Assembly (NCBI RefSeq): GCF_010119245.1
Contig: NZ_WNKG01000001.1
Coordinates: 310,001 to 374,000, forward strand
Length of the DNA stretch: 64,000 nucleotides
Direction of reading: 5' to 3'
DNA from: Cyclobacterium salsum
GTDB taxonomy: Bacteria > Bacteroidota > Bacteroidia > Cytophagales > Cyclobacteriaceae
Shown piece by piece: positions 17,967 through 27,148 of the stretch. Position numbers and translations under genes: made by a program. The first letter of the stretch is position 1, and every line of letters begins with the position of its first letter. Below the pieces are notes generated by a model that searched no databases, was not told where the DNA came from, and worked only from the letters and a program-made list of their open reading frames with translations.

Positions 17967-19103
17967 TTACTCTTCCAGAAAAGAGCGGATGGTGGACTCC
18001 GTCCAGTCGGGCTCTGTGAGAAATTGATAGTGATGGTTGCGTCGCAACACTACGGTAAGTTTCGGAATTAATGCCTCGACACGCTCCCGCTCCGTGGCTA
18101 CCTGACGCAGGAGTTCCTCCGACAAAGCAGAGGACGCATCCGGAAGCCATGGCGCAAAATCCTGTGGTATCTGGAAGTCCGAGTAGATGGCCAACACGGG
18201 AGCGCGAACACCGGCGAAGTTCGGAGGTTCCGTTGCCGCCATAATTTCCTGCATCACCCGGGGTGGTGAGCGTCGTTCCTTAAAGACGCCGGCAGAGTCG
18301 AAACGAAACGACGCAAGCACCTCACCCACGGGCAGCGTAACGCCATGCACGCTTGCCAAATATCTCTGGAATGCTTGTACACTTTCATTATCCCCGGCAG
18401 TGGGGGCTGGCGGTCTGGCATCGAATGAGGTGGCAAGGGTACTTTGCCATTGCCCGGTAAGGATATGGTCGTAGGCAGCATCGAGATAGATGACGGCGTT
18501 CACCCTGTCCGGGTGTTTCACGGCAAATTCAGTGATCTCATCCCCACCGAGAGAATGGCCGACCAGCACCACCTCCGTCAGATCGAGTGAATTGAGGAGG
18601 GCCCGAATATGTGCCACGCGTTCGGCCAGCGAGTAGCCCATACCGGAAGGCATCTCCGACTCACCAAAGCCAACGCGTGTGATGGCGACAACCCGGTAAT
18701 CGTCAACAAAGCGAGGAGCGAAGTCGTCGAACACGTGCGCAGTGTTGCCTGCACCAGGCACGAAAAACATCGCAGGTCCACGTCCTCCCCAGTCCAGGTA
18801 GTGCACCCGCAGTCCTCCCACCGTTACAAAGGAAGAACGGTGGTCAGATGAGTCCGAATAGGAAGCGACCGGTTTGAAGGTGTGGCCGGTGATCTTTTTG
18901 CCTTGACGTCTAGGGGATAGCGTCTCCCCGGCATGGGAGGACAGGTACCTAATATCGGCATTGTTCAGCCCGTAATGAATCCCACTTTGGGCAGCGACAG
19001 GTGGTGAAATCGCCAGGGGCAACAATAGTATAGTGATGGCAATGAGGGGCCCTACAATTACGGTAATTCGGGTATTCTTATTAAAGTTAGACGAGACTTT
19101 CAT
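17967..19103 (-). CDS. Secreted alpha/beta hydrolase
   Basis: This 378-residue protein has an N-terminal hydrophobic signal segment ending PVAAQ, then a linker and an alpha/beta-hydrolase core. The order is RVHYLDWGGRGPAMFFVPG (oxyanion-side loop), ITRVGFGESE, the nucleophile elbow VVLVGHSLGG, a strand VLAIYSDFQIP with a candidate acid Asp, and a late RNHHYQFLTEPD with the candidate His. It probably hydrolyses an ester, lactone or epoxide; the substrate is unknown. Its base composition is clearly GC-richer than the flanks, although the leader is less so. This suggests the same kind of transferred body as the other GC-rich genes of the region. Confidence 0.88.
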   Translation of the reverse strand: MKVSSNFNKNTRITVIVGPLIAITILLLPLAISPPVAAQSGIHYGLNNADIRYLSSHAGETLSPRRQGKKITGHTFKPVASYSDSSDHRSSFVTVGGLRVHYLDWGGRGPAMFFVPGAGNTAHVFDDFAPRFVDDYRVVAITRVGFGESEMPSGMGYSLAERVAHIRALLNSLDLTEVVLVGHSLGGDEITEFAVKHPDRVNAVIYLDAAYDHILTGQWQSTLATSFDARPPAPTAGDNESVQAFQRYLASVHGVTLPVGEVLASFRFDSAGVFKERRSPPRVMQEIMAATEPPNFAGVRAPVLAIYSDFQIPQDFAPWLPDASSALSEELLRQVATERERVEALIPKLTVVLRRNHHYQFLTEPDWTESTIRSFLEE

Positions 19104-19148
19104 ATGACTGAATGGTTTATTTATTTTTATAGTAGCTACTCAACTATT

Positions 19149-19275
19149 TTACCGTTTCCGGATAAAAATTATAGGAACAAACAAACTCCCATTGATTATT
19201 TTGGTGCTTGTGAACCATGGTCAGCTTTCCGTTTCTGACCTCACTTTTATCAACCAAAATTTCAGGCAGCAGTGA
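19149..19275 (-). pseudogene. C-terminal remnant, possibly NTF2/SnoaL-like
   Basis: A minus-strand frame ending in TAG near 19149 reads LVDKSEVRNGKLTMVHKHQ and then NNQWEFVCSYNFYPETVK. The pattern of two beta strands ending on an aromatic strand fits the C-terminus of a small NTF2-like protein. No N-terminus is present. The assignment is tentative. Confidence 0.25.
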
Positions 19276-19355
19276 GGATGTATGGGGGGAAATTTAGTGC
19301 CAGTAGCGAAATTTTATCCTTTGTTCATCAATTACTTTTTCATTTTTTTGAATCT

Positions 19356-20348
19356 CTACCTTCCGGAAACAGTGAATTGCTTCAGCATATTCTTTGATTC
19401 AGGATCAGGAACCTCGGCAATCCAGGCATAATCTCCAGGCTTTAAATCGACGGTTATATATCCAGTTTTTCCGGATGGCATATCCTGTGCCCCTCCTAAA
19501 AACTTCACCGGTGCCGGTGTATTCAATCCCTCAGGAGTGGTCCATGTCATCCAGGAGTTGAGTTTGTCCAGATTGGTATCCTTCCCCAGTTTTACTAAAT
19601 GGACATCATGACCGAGAAAATGCTCGTGTGGCTCCTGATCTTCAAAATGTACCGCTATCGTTTGAAGGCCAGCCTCTGCCTCTGTTAGTATTTCTATGCC
19701 CCCTACCCGGGAAATTGATAGGTTCATAGTAGCGGTTGGTGCAGTTTGTTTTAAAGAACTTTCTTTCACTATTACCTGCTCGGTCATGGTATGAAAAATT
19801 CCTTCGGTTTTCACATAACATTCTACTACATAAGTCCCCGGATCCAAATAGATGGTGGTTTGAGCCGTTTCCCCGGGAGAAACCAGGCCTACCCCACCCG
19901 TAAAAATAATTTCAGGAAACCAGGATGGAAGCCTGGAAAATTCGGCAAAGCCTTCGGCTTCCTTTCCTTTATTAATAAGGTCCATCGCATCCCGAAATAT
20001 TGGTGGTATATTACCAAAATCAGCATAAGTGATCTGTTTTCCGTCCGCCACAGGCAGTTTATCCACCAACATAAAATGGGTCAGCAGAGATTCATTACTG
20101 TACCGGAAAGTCGTCCAGCCGGAGGGAATTTCTTCCGGTAAGATAAAATTCATTCCGGTGGTTCTTACTTCTACAAGATTTCCAAAGACAGGTAATGTGA
20201 CATTTTTCACTACTACTTTTTCTTCTATATTCACCTGTTGTGATAGGACAGACTTTTCTCCCCTATTACAGGAAATCAAGCATCCAGTAAGCAATAATGG
20301 TATCCAAAGGAAGATCAGGATTCGAAATTTTCTTTTTTGTGTATTCAT
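19356..20348 (-). CDS. Lipoprotein with two cupredoxin-like domains
   Basis: This 330-residue protein has a lipobox at LLLTGC. Two related beta-sandwich halves (about 65-200 and 210-330) each open with a strand carrying a His (THFMLVDKLP; GHDVHLVKLG). Each closes with a glycine-led strand (LDPGTYVVECYV; LKPGDYAWIAEV). In the first half ECYV, then a His and a Met nearby, resemble the C-H-M copper ligands of blue-copper proteins with altered spacing. The second half lacks the Cys. It is periplasm-facing. It could be an electron carrier or a copper-free ligand binder. It is divergent from the regulator at 20504, with a 155-base shared upstream region. Confidence 0.65.
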   Translation of the reverse strand: MNTQKRKFRILIFLWIPLLLTGCLISCNRGEKSVLSQQVNIEEKVVVKNVTLPVFGNLVEVRTTGMNFILPEEIPSGWTTFRYSNESLLTHFMLVDKLPVADGKQITYADFGNIPPIFRDAMDLINKGKEAEGFAEFSRLPSWFPEIIFTGGVGLVSPGETAQTTIYLDPGTYVVECYVKTEGIFHTMTEQVIVKESSLKQTAPTATMNLSISRVGGIEILTEAEAGLQTIAVHFEDQEPHEHFLGHDVHLVKLGKDTNLDKLNSWMTWTTPEGLNTPAPVKFLGGAQDMPSGKTGYITVDLKPGDYAWIAEVPDPESKNMLKQFTVSGR

Positions 20349-20440
20349 CTTTATAATTTTAAAGGTTTGTTGATTTTGCCTTCCTTTTCACGGATAAAGC
20401 AATTTTGCTGATCATCTAATTTTTAGTAAATCTATCGGTG

Positions 20441-20448
20441 TATCTTTG
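20441..20448 (+). promoter_or_regulatory. Bacteroidota-type promoter box TAnnTTTG
   Basis: TATCTTTG lies about 56 bases before the regulator start at 20504. It matches the -7 box TAnnTTTG used by the Bacteroidota primary sigma factor. No clean -33 element is evident. Confidence 0.4.
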
Positions 20449-20503
20449 TTTTGTCCGTTTTAAGTCTTAGATTATTGTCTAAGAGGTTTTCAAACAAATT
20501 TTT

Positions 20504-22744
20504 ATGACGGAGTTAAAGATTTTTGGACCTGCTGAAATGCGCAATAGCCGGGGAGAACTGGAGCACTCCTTTCTTGCCGGTCCCAAACGCCTTGCACTTC
20601 TCGTGTATTTGCTCCTTCACAAACCCCATGGCTTCCACCGCAGGGATAGTCTCCTGCCGGTATTCTGGCCCGATCAGGATCAGAAAAGTGCCCGGAATTC
20701 CCTTAGCAATATGCTCTATCATATCAGGAAGACCTTGGGAACGAAGGTAGTTGAAAACCGCGGCTCTGAGGAGATTGCGATCAATCCTGAGGTTTTCTGG
20801 TGCGATGCAGTGGCATTTGAAAAAGCCGTGAGAGAGAAAGACTACGAAACCGCTTTTAACTTGTATCGAAGTGATTTTCTCAAGGGATTTCACGTGCAGG
20901 AAGCTTCTTCAGAGTTTGATCACTGGCTGGAACAGGAAAGAAAAAGATTTCATAACCTTGCGCTGGAGGGAGGCCGTTTGCTCGCAGAAAGAGCTTTTGG
21001 TAAAAGAAATTATACCGAAGCAGTTTCCTGGGCCAGGAAGGCCTCAGGACTGGATCCTTTTTCAGAAAAGGTACACCTTCAGCTTATCAAATTATTGAAT
21101 GAGGTGGGAGACCCGGAGTCGGCTCTTGAAACATATACCGCCTTTACCGATCATATAAAACGGGAATTCGGGGAGGAGCCGGGGCAGGAACTGAAATCCC
21201 TTTGTCAATCGATCAAGGAGCGGAAACCAACCCCACCCATAATTTCCTCTGCCGAAAATCTTCTAAAGGAATCATCCCCCCAGCCAAGTATTGCGGTATT
21301 GCCCTTTGAGAGTATTGGAATTGACAAAGCTTCCTCATTTACCGCTGCTATCCATTGTGATATCCTGACCAGGCTTTCGCAGGTATCCGACCTTTTCGTC
21401 ATTTCAAGAACCTCGGTACTAAATTTAGGTAATACATCTAAATTGCTTCCTGAAATCGCCCGCGAACTGCAGGTGGACTGGGTGCTTACCGGAGAGGTAC
21501 AGGAAATCGGAAAACAGGTCAAAGTAAGTGTAAGGCTTGTCAATGCATTAAATGACAGGCAGGTATGGGCAGAAATCTATCAAAGGGAATTGTCTGCCGG
21601 AGAGGTCTTTAAAATTCAATCAGAAATTACCCATAATATCATTACCGCCCTGGAAATGCGCCTGAGCAGCAAAGAAAAGAAAGCCATAAAACAAATTCCT
21701 ACGGAAGACCTGGAAGCTTTCCGTCTTCAGGCCTATGGCCGGTGGAAGCTGGACCAGCGGACCGAAAAAGCAATGAGAATGGCCGAAGATTATTTCAGAC
21801 AGGCTATTTCTTATGATCCCAAATATGCCCAGGCCTGGATGGGACTGGCAGATGCCCTCACCCTCCTTCATGACTATGGGCATGAAAAAGATGGAAAAAA
21901 TATACTTTCAGAAGCCCAACAAGCAGCTCAACAGGCGCTGAAACTGGATCCGGGGATGTCAGAAGCCTATGCGTCCCTCGGGCTATTCTATTCCACCAAA
22001 AGAAATGCAAAACCTGCTGTTTACAATCTAAAGAAGGCCATAGAATTACAACCGGGTCATGCAGAGGCGCATGCCTGGTTAAGTTGGATTTACTCACTGA
22101 CAGGAAACCCAGTAGAAGCCCTGGAAAATGCATTGGAGGCGGTAAAAGTAAACCCACTGTCACAGGAGGCCATCAGCAATTTATCGTTGTCAAGGCTCAT
22201 TAATGGGGAATATACTAAATCTTTACATGAAGCTGAACGGTTACAGCAGATCCAGCCCGACTTTAAATCCGCGCAATTCCAGGAAGGATTAGCACTTTAT
22301 CACCTGGGCCGGGATAAGGAAGTAAATAAGGTCTTGAAAGAGCTAGTGGTGCCCTGGGCAGGCAATGGACCGCTTACAACCAGAATTCTAAGCTGCATCA
22401 GATCCGGGGAACTTCAAGAAGCTGAATGGCTTTCAGAAGGAATCAAAAATGATCAATTTGCAATAGGACTTATCCAAGCGGCTCATGGGGAGAAGGACCT
22501 GGCGCTTGAAAAATTCCTCAAAATTGAATTTTGGGACTATTGGGAAATGTTGTCCATCCATCATTTATACCCCGACCTCCTTGATTTTGTTCGCAGGGAT
22601 GCGCACTTTCCTATCATCCTACAAAAAGTAAATAAAACCTGGGGGCTTACCCATCAAAAAGAACTGCCAAAAATTAAAATTGAAGCCAACTCTAAAGCCA
22701 ATTCGAAATACAGAAAGCGGCAGATAGGAATAGATAGCGAGTGA
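20504..22744 (+). CDS. BTAD/SARP-like transcriptional regulator with TolB-like domain and TPRs
   Basis: The 746-residue protein has four parts. A winged-helix DNA-binding domain (about 1-95) includes SLSNMLYHIRKTLG as the recognition region. A BTAD helical domain follows (about 97-245). A TolB_N/FlgO-like domain (about 258-395) contains PSIAVLPFESIG and VDWVLTGEVQEIGKQVKV. A TPR array covers about 410-700. This is the architecture of cytosolic SARP-type regulators that link ligand or partner binding by TPRs to transcription. No membrane segment is seen. The divergent cupredoxin-like lipoprotein is a plausible target. Codon use is native. Confidence 0.88.
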   Translation: MTELKIFGPAEMRNSRGELEHSFLAGPKRLALLVYLLLHKPHGFHRRDSLLPVFWPDQDQKSARNSLSNMLYHIRKTLGTKVVENRGSEEIAINPEVFWCDAVAFEKAVREKDYETAFNLYRSDFLKGFHVQEASSEFDHWLEQERKRFHNLALEGGRLLAERAFGKRNYTEAVSWARKASGLDPFSEKVHLQLIKLLNEVGDPESALETYTAFTDHIKREFGEEPGQELKSLCQSIKERKPTPPIISSAENLLKESSPQPSIAVLPFESIGIDKASSFTAAIHCDILTRLSQVSDLFVISRTSVLNLGNTSKLLPEIARELQVDWVLTGEVQEIGKQVKVSVRLVNALNDRQVWAEIYQRELSAGEVFKIQSEITHNIITALEMRLSSKEKKAIKQIPTEDLEAFRLQAYGRWKLDQRTEKAMRMAEDYFRQAISYDPKYAQAWMGLADALTLLHDYGHEKDGKNILSEAQQAAQQALKLDPGMSEAYASLGLFYSTKRNAKPAVYNLKKAIELQPGHAEAHAWLSWIYSLTGNPVEALENALEAVKVNPLSQEAISNLSLSRLINGEYTKSLHEAERLQQIQPDFKSAQFQEGLALYHLGRDKEVNKVLKELVVPWAGNGPLTTRILSCIRSGELQEAEWLSEGIKNDQFAIGLIQAAHGEKDLALEKFLKIEFWDYWEMLSIHHLYPDLLDFVRRDAHFPIILQKVNKTWGLTHQKELPKIKIEANSKANSKYRKRQIGIDSE

Positions 22745-23205
22745 CTGGCGCGCTTTCTCGATAGAAATTTTGGGCTATCTCTTTCCTGATGCGCTTTGAC
22801 CCGAAAGTGGAAGGCAACATTGAATTTGATTAACCAGCTTTTATCAAATACTTTACAAAAGTAATTTAGTAATTATTTGCCAAAATTATTTTAATCCTCT
22901 TTAAATGCCATCAAGATGGATCTTCAGAAAAGCAAAATAAGTAGTTATTTTAAGGTAAGGGTGAAGTGATCCTCTATGGAAAATTTAGACTATTTTTAAA
23001 ATACCATCTTTATCAGTCCTTTCATGGGTACAGTCTATTGCAATAAAGATACCGTAAAAAAAACTGAATACATTCATAGGTAATTGAGATCCAGAAATTG
23101 GTTGTAATTACCAACCAAAGACATCATAAACATTTGAAAGATTTAGTTAAATTAGCGGATCCTGGCCGAAGTAAACAGGCATCCTCTTTGAAAACAACAC
23201 AACCC
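22745..23205. other. Spacer of about 460 bases without a recognisable gene
   Basis: The sequence is AT-rich. A frame upstream of 23206 stays open from 23098, but it reads as untranslated leader rather than protein. No terminator or repeat is obvious. Confidence 0.4.
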
Positions 23206-24144
23206 ATGACCAAAACAACAATTTCTCTCTTAAGGAAGATTACGATCATTAAATCACAAAATCGGGCCTTGTTGGTTTCCATCCTGCTTGGATATGCCTT
23301 CTCCATCCCTTCTTTGGCACAGGAAAGCGCATTTAGGGTCGTAGAAGATGGTGGTACTGGACCGTTCAGCGCCATCATGGAAAAAGACCCTTCATTACTC
23401 ACTCACACCGTATTTAGACCTCAGGACCTGAGTGAATTTGGCGATAAGGAGAAATTGCCCATCATCGCCTGGGGAAATGGAGCCTGCGCCAACTCCCCCT
23501 GGGAACACGTGAATTTTTTAAGTGAAGTCGCTTCCCATGGTTTTTTGGTCATAGCGTTGGGACCCATGCCCAAGGAAGGCGAGAAAGGGACCGGCAAGTC
23601 AACTTCCGCTCAAATGATAGCTGCTATCGATTGGGCCATTGCCAGTAATGAAAATGAGGATAGTCCACTCTATAAGAAAGTGGATACTTCAAAAATTGCG
23701 GTGAGCGGTATGTCCTGCGGGGGCTTGCAAACCTTGGAAGTGGCACCGGATCCAAGGATCACCACCGTGGTGGTATGCAATAGTGGTATTCTCCCGAACC
23801 CAGGGAACGGGATGCCCGGCATGCCCAGCCTCGACAAAGCACAGCTAAAGCAATTGCACTCCCCTACTTTGTACTTGTTGGGTGGTGAAAAAGACATCGC
23901 CTATAACAACGGCATGGATGACTTCAACCGAATTGACCATGTTCCTGTATTTGTAGGCAATATGGATGTGGGTCATGGCGGTACCTACGCCCAGCCGCAT
24001 GGAGGGGAGTTTGCCAGGGTAGCGACAGCCTGGTACAAATGGCAGTTAAAAAGAAATCTACAAGCAGGAAAGTTGTTTTCAGGAGATCCCAGCGGACTCG
24101 CACAATCCAAAGAATGGACGGTTCAAAAAAAGAACATGCGCTGA
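23206..24144 (+). CDS. Secreted alpha/beta hydrolase, dienelactone-hydrolase/chlorophyllase-like
   Basis: The ATG at 23206 is chosen because it opens a signal peptide ending PSLAQ; the frame extends upstream but without protein character. The protein is about 312 residues. IIAWGNGACAN is the oxyanion-side strand and loop. IAVSGMSCGG is the nucleophile elbow with the Ser in GMSCGG. SPTLYLLGGEKDIAY carries a candidate acid Asp, and a GHGGTYAQPHGG segment carries candidate His residues. Similar proteins act as carboxylesterases, in the broad group that includes polyester hydrolases. The specificity cannot be read from the sequence. Confidence 0.85.
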   Translation: MTKTTISLLRKITIIKSQNRALLVSILLGYAFSIPSLAQESAFRVVEDGGTGPFSAIMEKDPSLLTHTVFRPQDLSEFGDKEKLPIIAWGNGACANSPWEHVNFLSEVASHGFLVIALGPMPKEGEKGTGKSTSAQMIAAIDWAIASNENEDSPLYKKVDTSKIAVSGMSCGGLQTLEVAPDPRITTVVVCNSGILPNPGNGMPGMPSLDKAQLKQLHSPTLYLLGGEKDIAYNNGMDDFNRIDHVPVFVGNMDVGHGGTYAQPHGGEFARVATAWYKWQLKRNLQAGKLFSGDPSGLAQSKEWTVQKKNMR

Positions 24145-24184
24145 TATGGCTTTTTCAATACACTCGATTACAAACAATTTAGCT

Positions 24185-24529
24185 ATGAACCCGATCAAAC
24201 TACCTTTATTCTGTATTGCTCTCTTGATAGGGCTTGCCCTTACTTCTTTCTCAGTCATCCCCGAAAAAGAAAGATCCGGAAGAGATAATTCCATCATGTC
24301 ACCACTTGCGTCAAACAAAATGAATGGTGAAGATAGGGCCTCCATTTACCTCCATCCCAATAAAAGGCTGCTGGAAGATTCCGTCGACATAGAAAAACCC
24401 ATCATCGGTGCAGATATTTCTTTTGTCCCGCAAATGAAAACATCGAAATTTATCCGGTATTTTACGATCATTATGTCAATTAAAAATCGGGTGGGTTTTG
24501 ATTCGGGAGCCAATCCTACTTTTGTTTAA
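24185..24529 (+). pseudogene. Glycoside hydrolase family 53 N-terminal remnant
   Basis: From ATG 24185 the frame gives a signal peptide and then EKPIIGADISFVPQ. This is the opening strand of GH53 endo-beta-1,4-galactanases (usual motif IGADISFVPQLE). Immediately after, the frame is no longer family-like and stops at 24529. An overlapping frame reads ANENIEIYPVFYDHYVN before a stop. So only the leader and first strand survive, joined to unrelated or frame-shifted sequence, and the catalytic Glu residues are absent. Intact enzymes cut arabinogalactan side chains of pectin. Confidence 0.6.
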
Positions 24530-24580
24530 AACTACAAAAAAACAAGCTTTTCGTATTGATAAAAGCATGGGTAGTCCCTT

Positions 24581-24895
24581 TCAGACTTTTTCTTTGTGCT
24601 GATAAAAAACCCGCCCTACCCGATCAATGTGTTCAACCAATGAATGGGACTTGAGCAAGTGATAAATGGAAATATCAAAAAGGTATGGGGTATTCAGCTC
24701 ATCCATGTCCTGCTTGATAGACGTAAGGTGGTTATGGGTCAATCTTTCACCCTTTAATGTAATATCAATATCAGAACCCTCGCGGTAATTTCCCTTCGCC
24801 CTTGAGCCATAGATCAGCACCTCTTCTATTTCCCGGTACTTTTCGAAAACCGATTGAAGTTTTTGAAGGGTGGATGAATTAAGACCAAATTTCAT
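24581..24895 (-). CDS. Minimal nucleotidyltransferase (MNT) domain protein
   Basis: This is a 104-residue protein with the nucleotidyltransferase motif YGSRAKGNYREGSDIDI (GSx10DxD). It is the usual length for MNT antitoxins, which AMPylate and neutralise a HEPN ribonuclease toxin encoded next to them. The start codon overlaps the stop of a 15-codon frame (HELLERFEQKMSSLL, about 24893-24940). That frame is the typical HEPN C-terminus, but a TAG lies just upstream of it. The HEPN partner therefore appears to have been lost, leaving an orphan MNT. Confidence 0.85.
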   Translation of the reverse strand: MKFGLNSSTLQKLQSVFEKYREIEEVLIYGSRAKGNYREGSDIDITLKGERLTHNHLTSIKQDMDELNTPYLFDISIYHLLKSHSLVEHIDRVGRVFYQHKEKV

Positions 24896-24940
24896 AGCAA
24901 AGAGGACATTTTCTGTTCAAACCTTTCCAGTAGTTCATGC
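24893..24940 (-). pseudogene. HEPN partner stub (C-terminal ~15 codons)
   Basis: The frame ends in TGA overlapping the ATG of the MNT gene and reads HELLERFEQKMSSLL. This resembles the C-terminal helix of HEPN/substrate-binding partners of MNT proteins. A TAG two codons upstream closes the frame, and nothing HEPN-like is seen further upstream. Confidence 0.45.
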
Positions 24941-25057
24941 TGCTAACACCAATATTAAATATGAATTTAATGAATTTTTCCAGACACACAAAGAATTGCA
25001 AATCTCAGAAAGAAAATCAAAGCTTTCCTCCTCATGAGAAAAGCCTTGGAATTACGC

Positions 25058-26587
25058 TCATTGAGATTTCGTGTTTTCTATGATCAAAACGTTCGGGACT
25101 TCTTCAATTCCCCGAAGAAGAAGTTTCGAATATTCCATAACATTGTGGGCATAGGCACCCAATACGATGTCCTTGTCTCCATCTCCGTCTATATCTCCCA
25201 CATCCATGGTCAACCATTTTCCCAAGGCCGCTTCCGGAATGAATCGGGGCTTAAAATTCATGTTCCCCATATTTTCAAAAAGCAGGAACTGCTGTTCGGG
25301 ATGTTGAAGTTCATCATAAAAAGCGATCGTCGCAAAGTCTAAATCCCCATCTTGATCAAAATCAACGGCCATCGCTTTTGCGGCACCATACTGTGGATAT
25401 AACCAGGCTTCCTCAAATACTCCATTACCCTTGTTTTCATAGATACGGAAGCCATGATAGGGTTTGGGTACAGAAGAATAATCCCAATTGTCCCCATTAC
25501 TGACTAGCAGATCCAATTGCCCGTCGGCATTCAGGTCTCGCAGTTCAAAATAGCTGGACCCCATCACTGGCGGAAACTGAAGCAATATTTTTTCACGCTC
25601 GAATTGCCCGTTGCCTTTATTATAAAAAACGGATATCCGTTCGTTGCCCTGGCAAAAGAGAGCTACGATATCGGGTTTTCCATCCCGGTTAAGGTCACCA
25701 ACTTCAATTTTCCTGGCACCGGCACCTCCTAGTTGAACCGGTTTTGATGTAAAATCCCCATCGCTATAGATGGAAAGGTTTCCCCCATTATGGCCATAAT
25801 TACAAATCAGAAAATCGGGTTTCCCATCCATTTCCAGGTCTTCCCAACTACCATAAACTGGCCGACCTAGTTGGTCCACTACTTTATTCCAGGTGTTGGC
25901 AGCTAAATCCATCTCATATACTGCACCTTGTGAAAGGTCACTTGGGGCTATGGATCCCACGGTAATGAAATGAAATACGTTTGGGGCTTTTCTGATGTAA
26001 TGCACAGCGGGACTTGTGATCGAAGGAAGCGTAAAGAGTTCATCATTTTGATCCTTTACATATAGCTGTTTGGAAGTAGCATCTGAAATGAAAAGCTCTC
26101 TTCTTTCTTCATTGACAGCCACCAGGCTGGTTTTAGGACTTTTAATGCCTTCTATAAAAAGCTTTTTTGCAGTAACCTGTTGGAGCAGTACCGGTGTTTC
26201 TTTGAGGTTTTGAGGCGGTAAGGTTTTGGGGGATTCGGCAACATAAAAATCAAGTATCGCCTGGAAGTCATCGCTGCTAAGTTGCGGTGATGAAGGATAT
26301 ACGCCGAGCTTTTTCTGAATGGTAATCTCTTCTTCTGTTTTATTTTCCCAAACTCCCATGCTATCCTGAGCCGTCTGATCTCCCATCATGGCAGCCATTT
26401 GTGGCAAAACCTGGTTTTTCCATATCGATTTGGGTAAAAGGGAAGGCGAGGGATAAGCATGACAGCTAGCGCAGTAGCTTTCGGACAAAGCCCTTCCTTT
26501 TAGCAATTGGTCCTCTTGTGCCTGAACAAGAAAGCAGCACGGCAACCCCAGACAGGTAAGAGTAATGAATTTACAGATCAGTGACAT
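25058..26587 (-). CDS. Exported c-type cytochrome fused to FG-GAP/VCBS repeat domain
   Basis: This 509-residue protein has a signal peptide (about 1-24, ending VQAQ). A single heme site CASCH at Cys39-His43 lies in a short cytochrome-like domain (to about residue 125). A seven-bladed FG-GAP-type propeller then carries calcium-binding DxDxDGxxD loops, for example DLNRDGKPDIVAL, DLNADGQLDLLVSN, DFDQDGDLDFATI and DIDGDGDKDIVLG. It is probably periplasmic or surface-bound, combining electron transfer with ligand or matrix binding. It stands alone and is divergent from the gene at 26738. A heme-free relative lies at 46007-47236. Confidence 0.88.
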   Translation of the reverse strand: MSLICKFITLTCLGLPCCFLVQAQEDQLLKGRALSESYCASCHAYPSPSLLPKSIWKNQVLPQMAAMMGDQTAQDSMGVWENKTEEEITIQKKLGVYPSSPQLSSDDFQAILDFYVAESPKTLPPQNLKETPVLLQQVTAKKLFIEGIKSPKTSLVAVNEERRELFISDATSKQLYVKDQNDELFTLPSITSPAVHYIRKAPNVFHFITVGSIAPSDLSQGAVYEMDLAANTWNKVVDQLGRPVYGSWEDLEMDGKPDFLICNYGHNGGNLSIYSDGDFTSKPVQLGGAGARKIEVGDLNRDGKPDIVALFCQGNERISVFYNKGNGQFEREKILLQFPPVMGSSYFELRDLNADGQLDLLVSNGDNWDYSSVPKPYHGFRIYENKGNGVFEEAWLYPQYGAAKAMAVDFDQDGDLDFATIAFYDELQHPEQQFLLFENMGNMNFKPRFIPEAALGKWLTMDVGDIDGDGDKDIVLGAYAHNVMEYSKLLLRGIEEVPNVLIIENTKSQ

Positions 26588-26737
26588 TTCTCGATCGGAA
26601 TAGGATTTTCTTTAACAATTTCATTTAGTTACGTACGAAAGTTAGTTTTTTTCAAGTTCCAGACGTTGATTTTTATATGATTGTTTGAATTTAATAAGTG
26701 CAAGACGTATTTTCGGATGTGATTTAAACTACAAACC

Positions 26738-27013
26738 ATGACCGAATTACAAGAATTCATTGAGGCCTATTCAGATTTATTGAAATCAGAAGATGTCATT
26801 GTTCACTGTGATACGGATGGAAATATTTATTCCACTGTTGAAGCGGCTTATGCTGCCAAAAAAGCAGGTAGATCCATCGAACTCATCAACCTTAAGGAAA
26901 CCGCTATGGAGGAATTAAAGGACATGGGAGTTAACAGGTCCGAGGCATCTCAATTGATTCAACTATTGGAATTTCTGTATACCGGAAAAAGAGCGGGAAA
27001 ATCAAAGCGGTAA
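26738..27013 (+). CDS. Small hypothetical protein
   Basis: This is a 91-residue acidic, mostly helical protein with no signal peptide. It has a central beta-like segment DVIVHCDTDGNIYS and a basic C-terminus. I do not recognise the family. It sits alone between divergent and co-directional genes, has an ATG start and native codon use, and its composition looks like a real cytosolic protein. Confidence 0.6.
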   Translation: MTELQEFIEAYSDLLKSEDVIVHCDTDGNIYSTVEAAYAAKKAGRSIELINLKETAMEELKDMGVNRSEASQLIQLLEFLYTGKRAGKSKR

Positions 27014-27148
27014 CCAATGCCACGGCCGGTTGTAGGATTCGGTTGAATGCGATCATTTCCTTACCCGCTTTCAGGTGATCGAAAATAATCGTTTATTTGT
27101 TTTTTTATTATAAAGAAATCCACCTTAATTAAATCAAACGCATACTAC

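Noticed and set aside
24581-24895. Complete HEPN-MNT toxin-antitoxin system
   Set aside because: Only the last ~15 codons of a HEPN-like frame are present; the toxin gene is not in the window.
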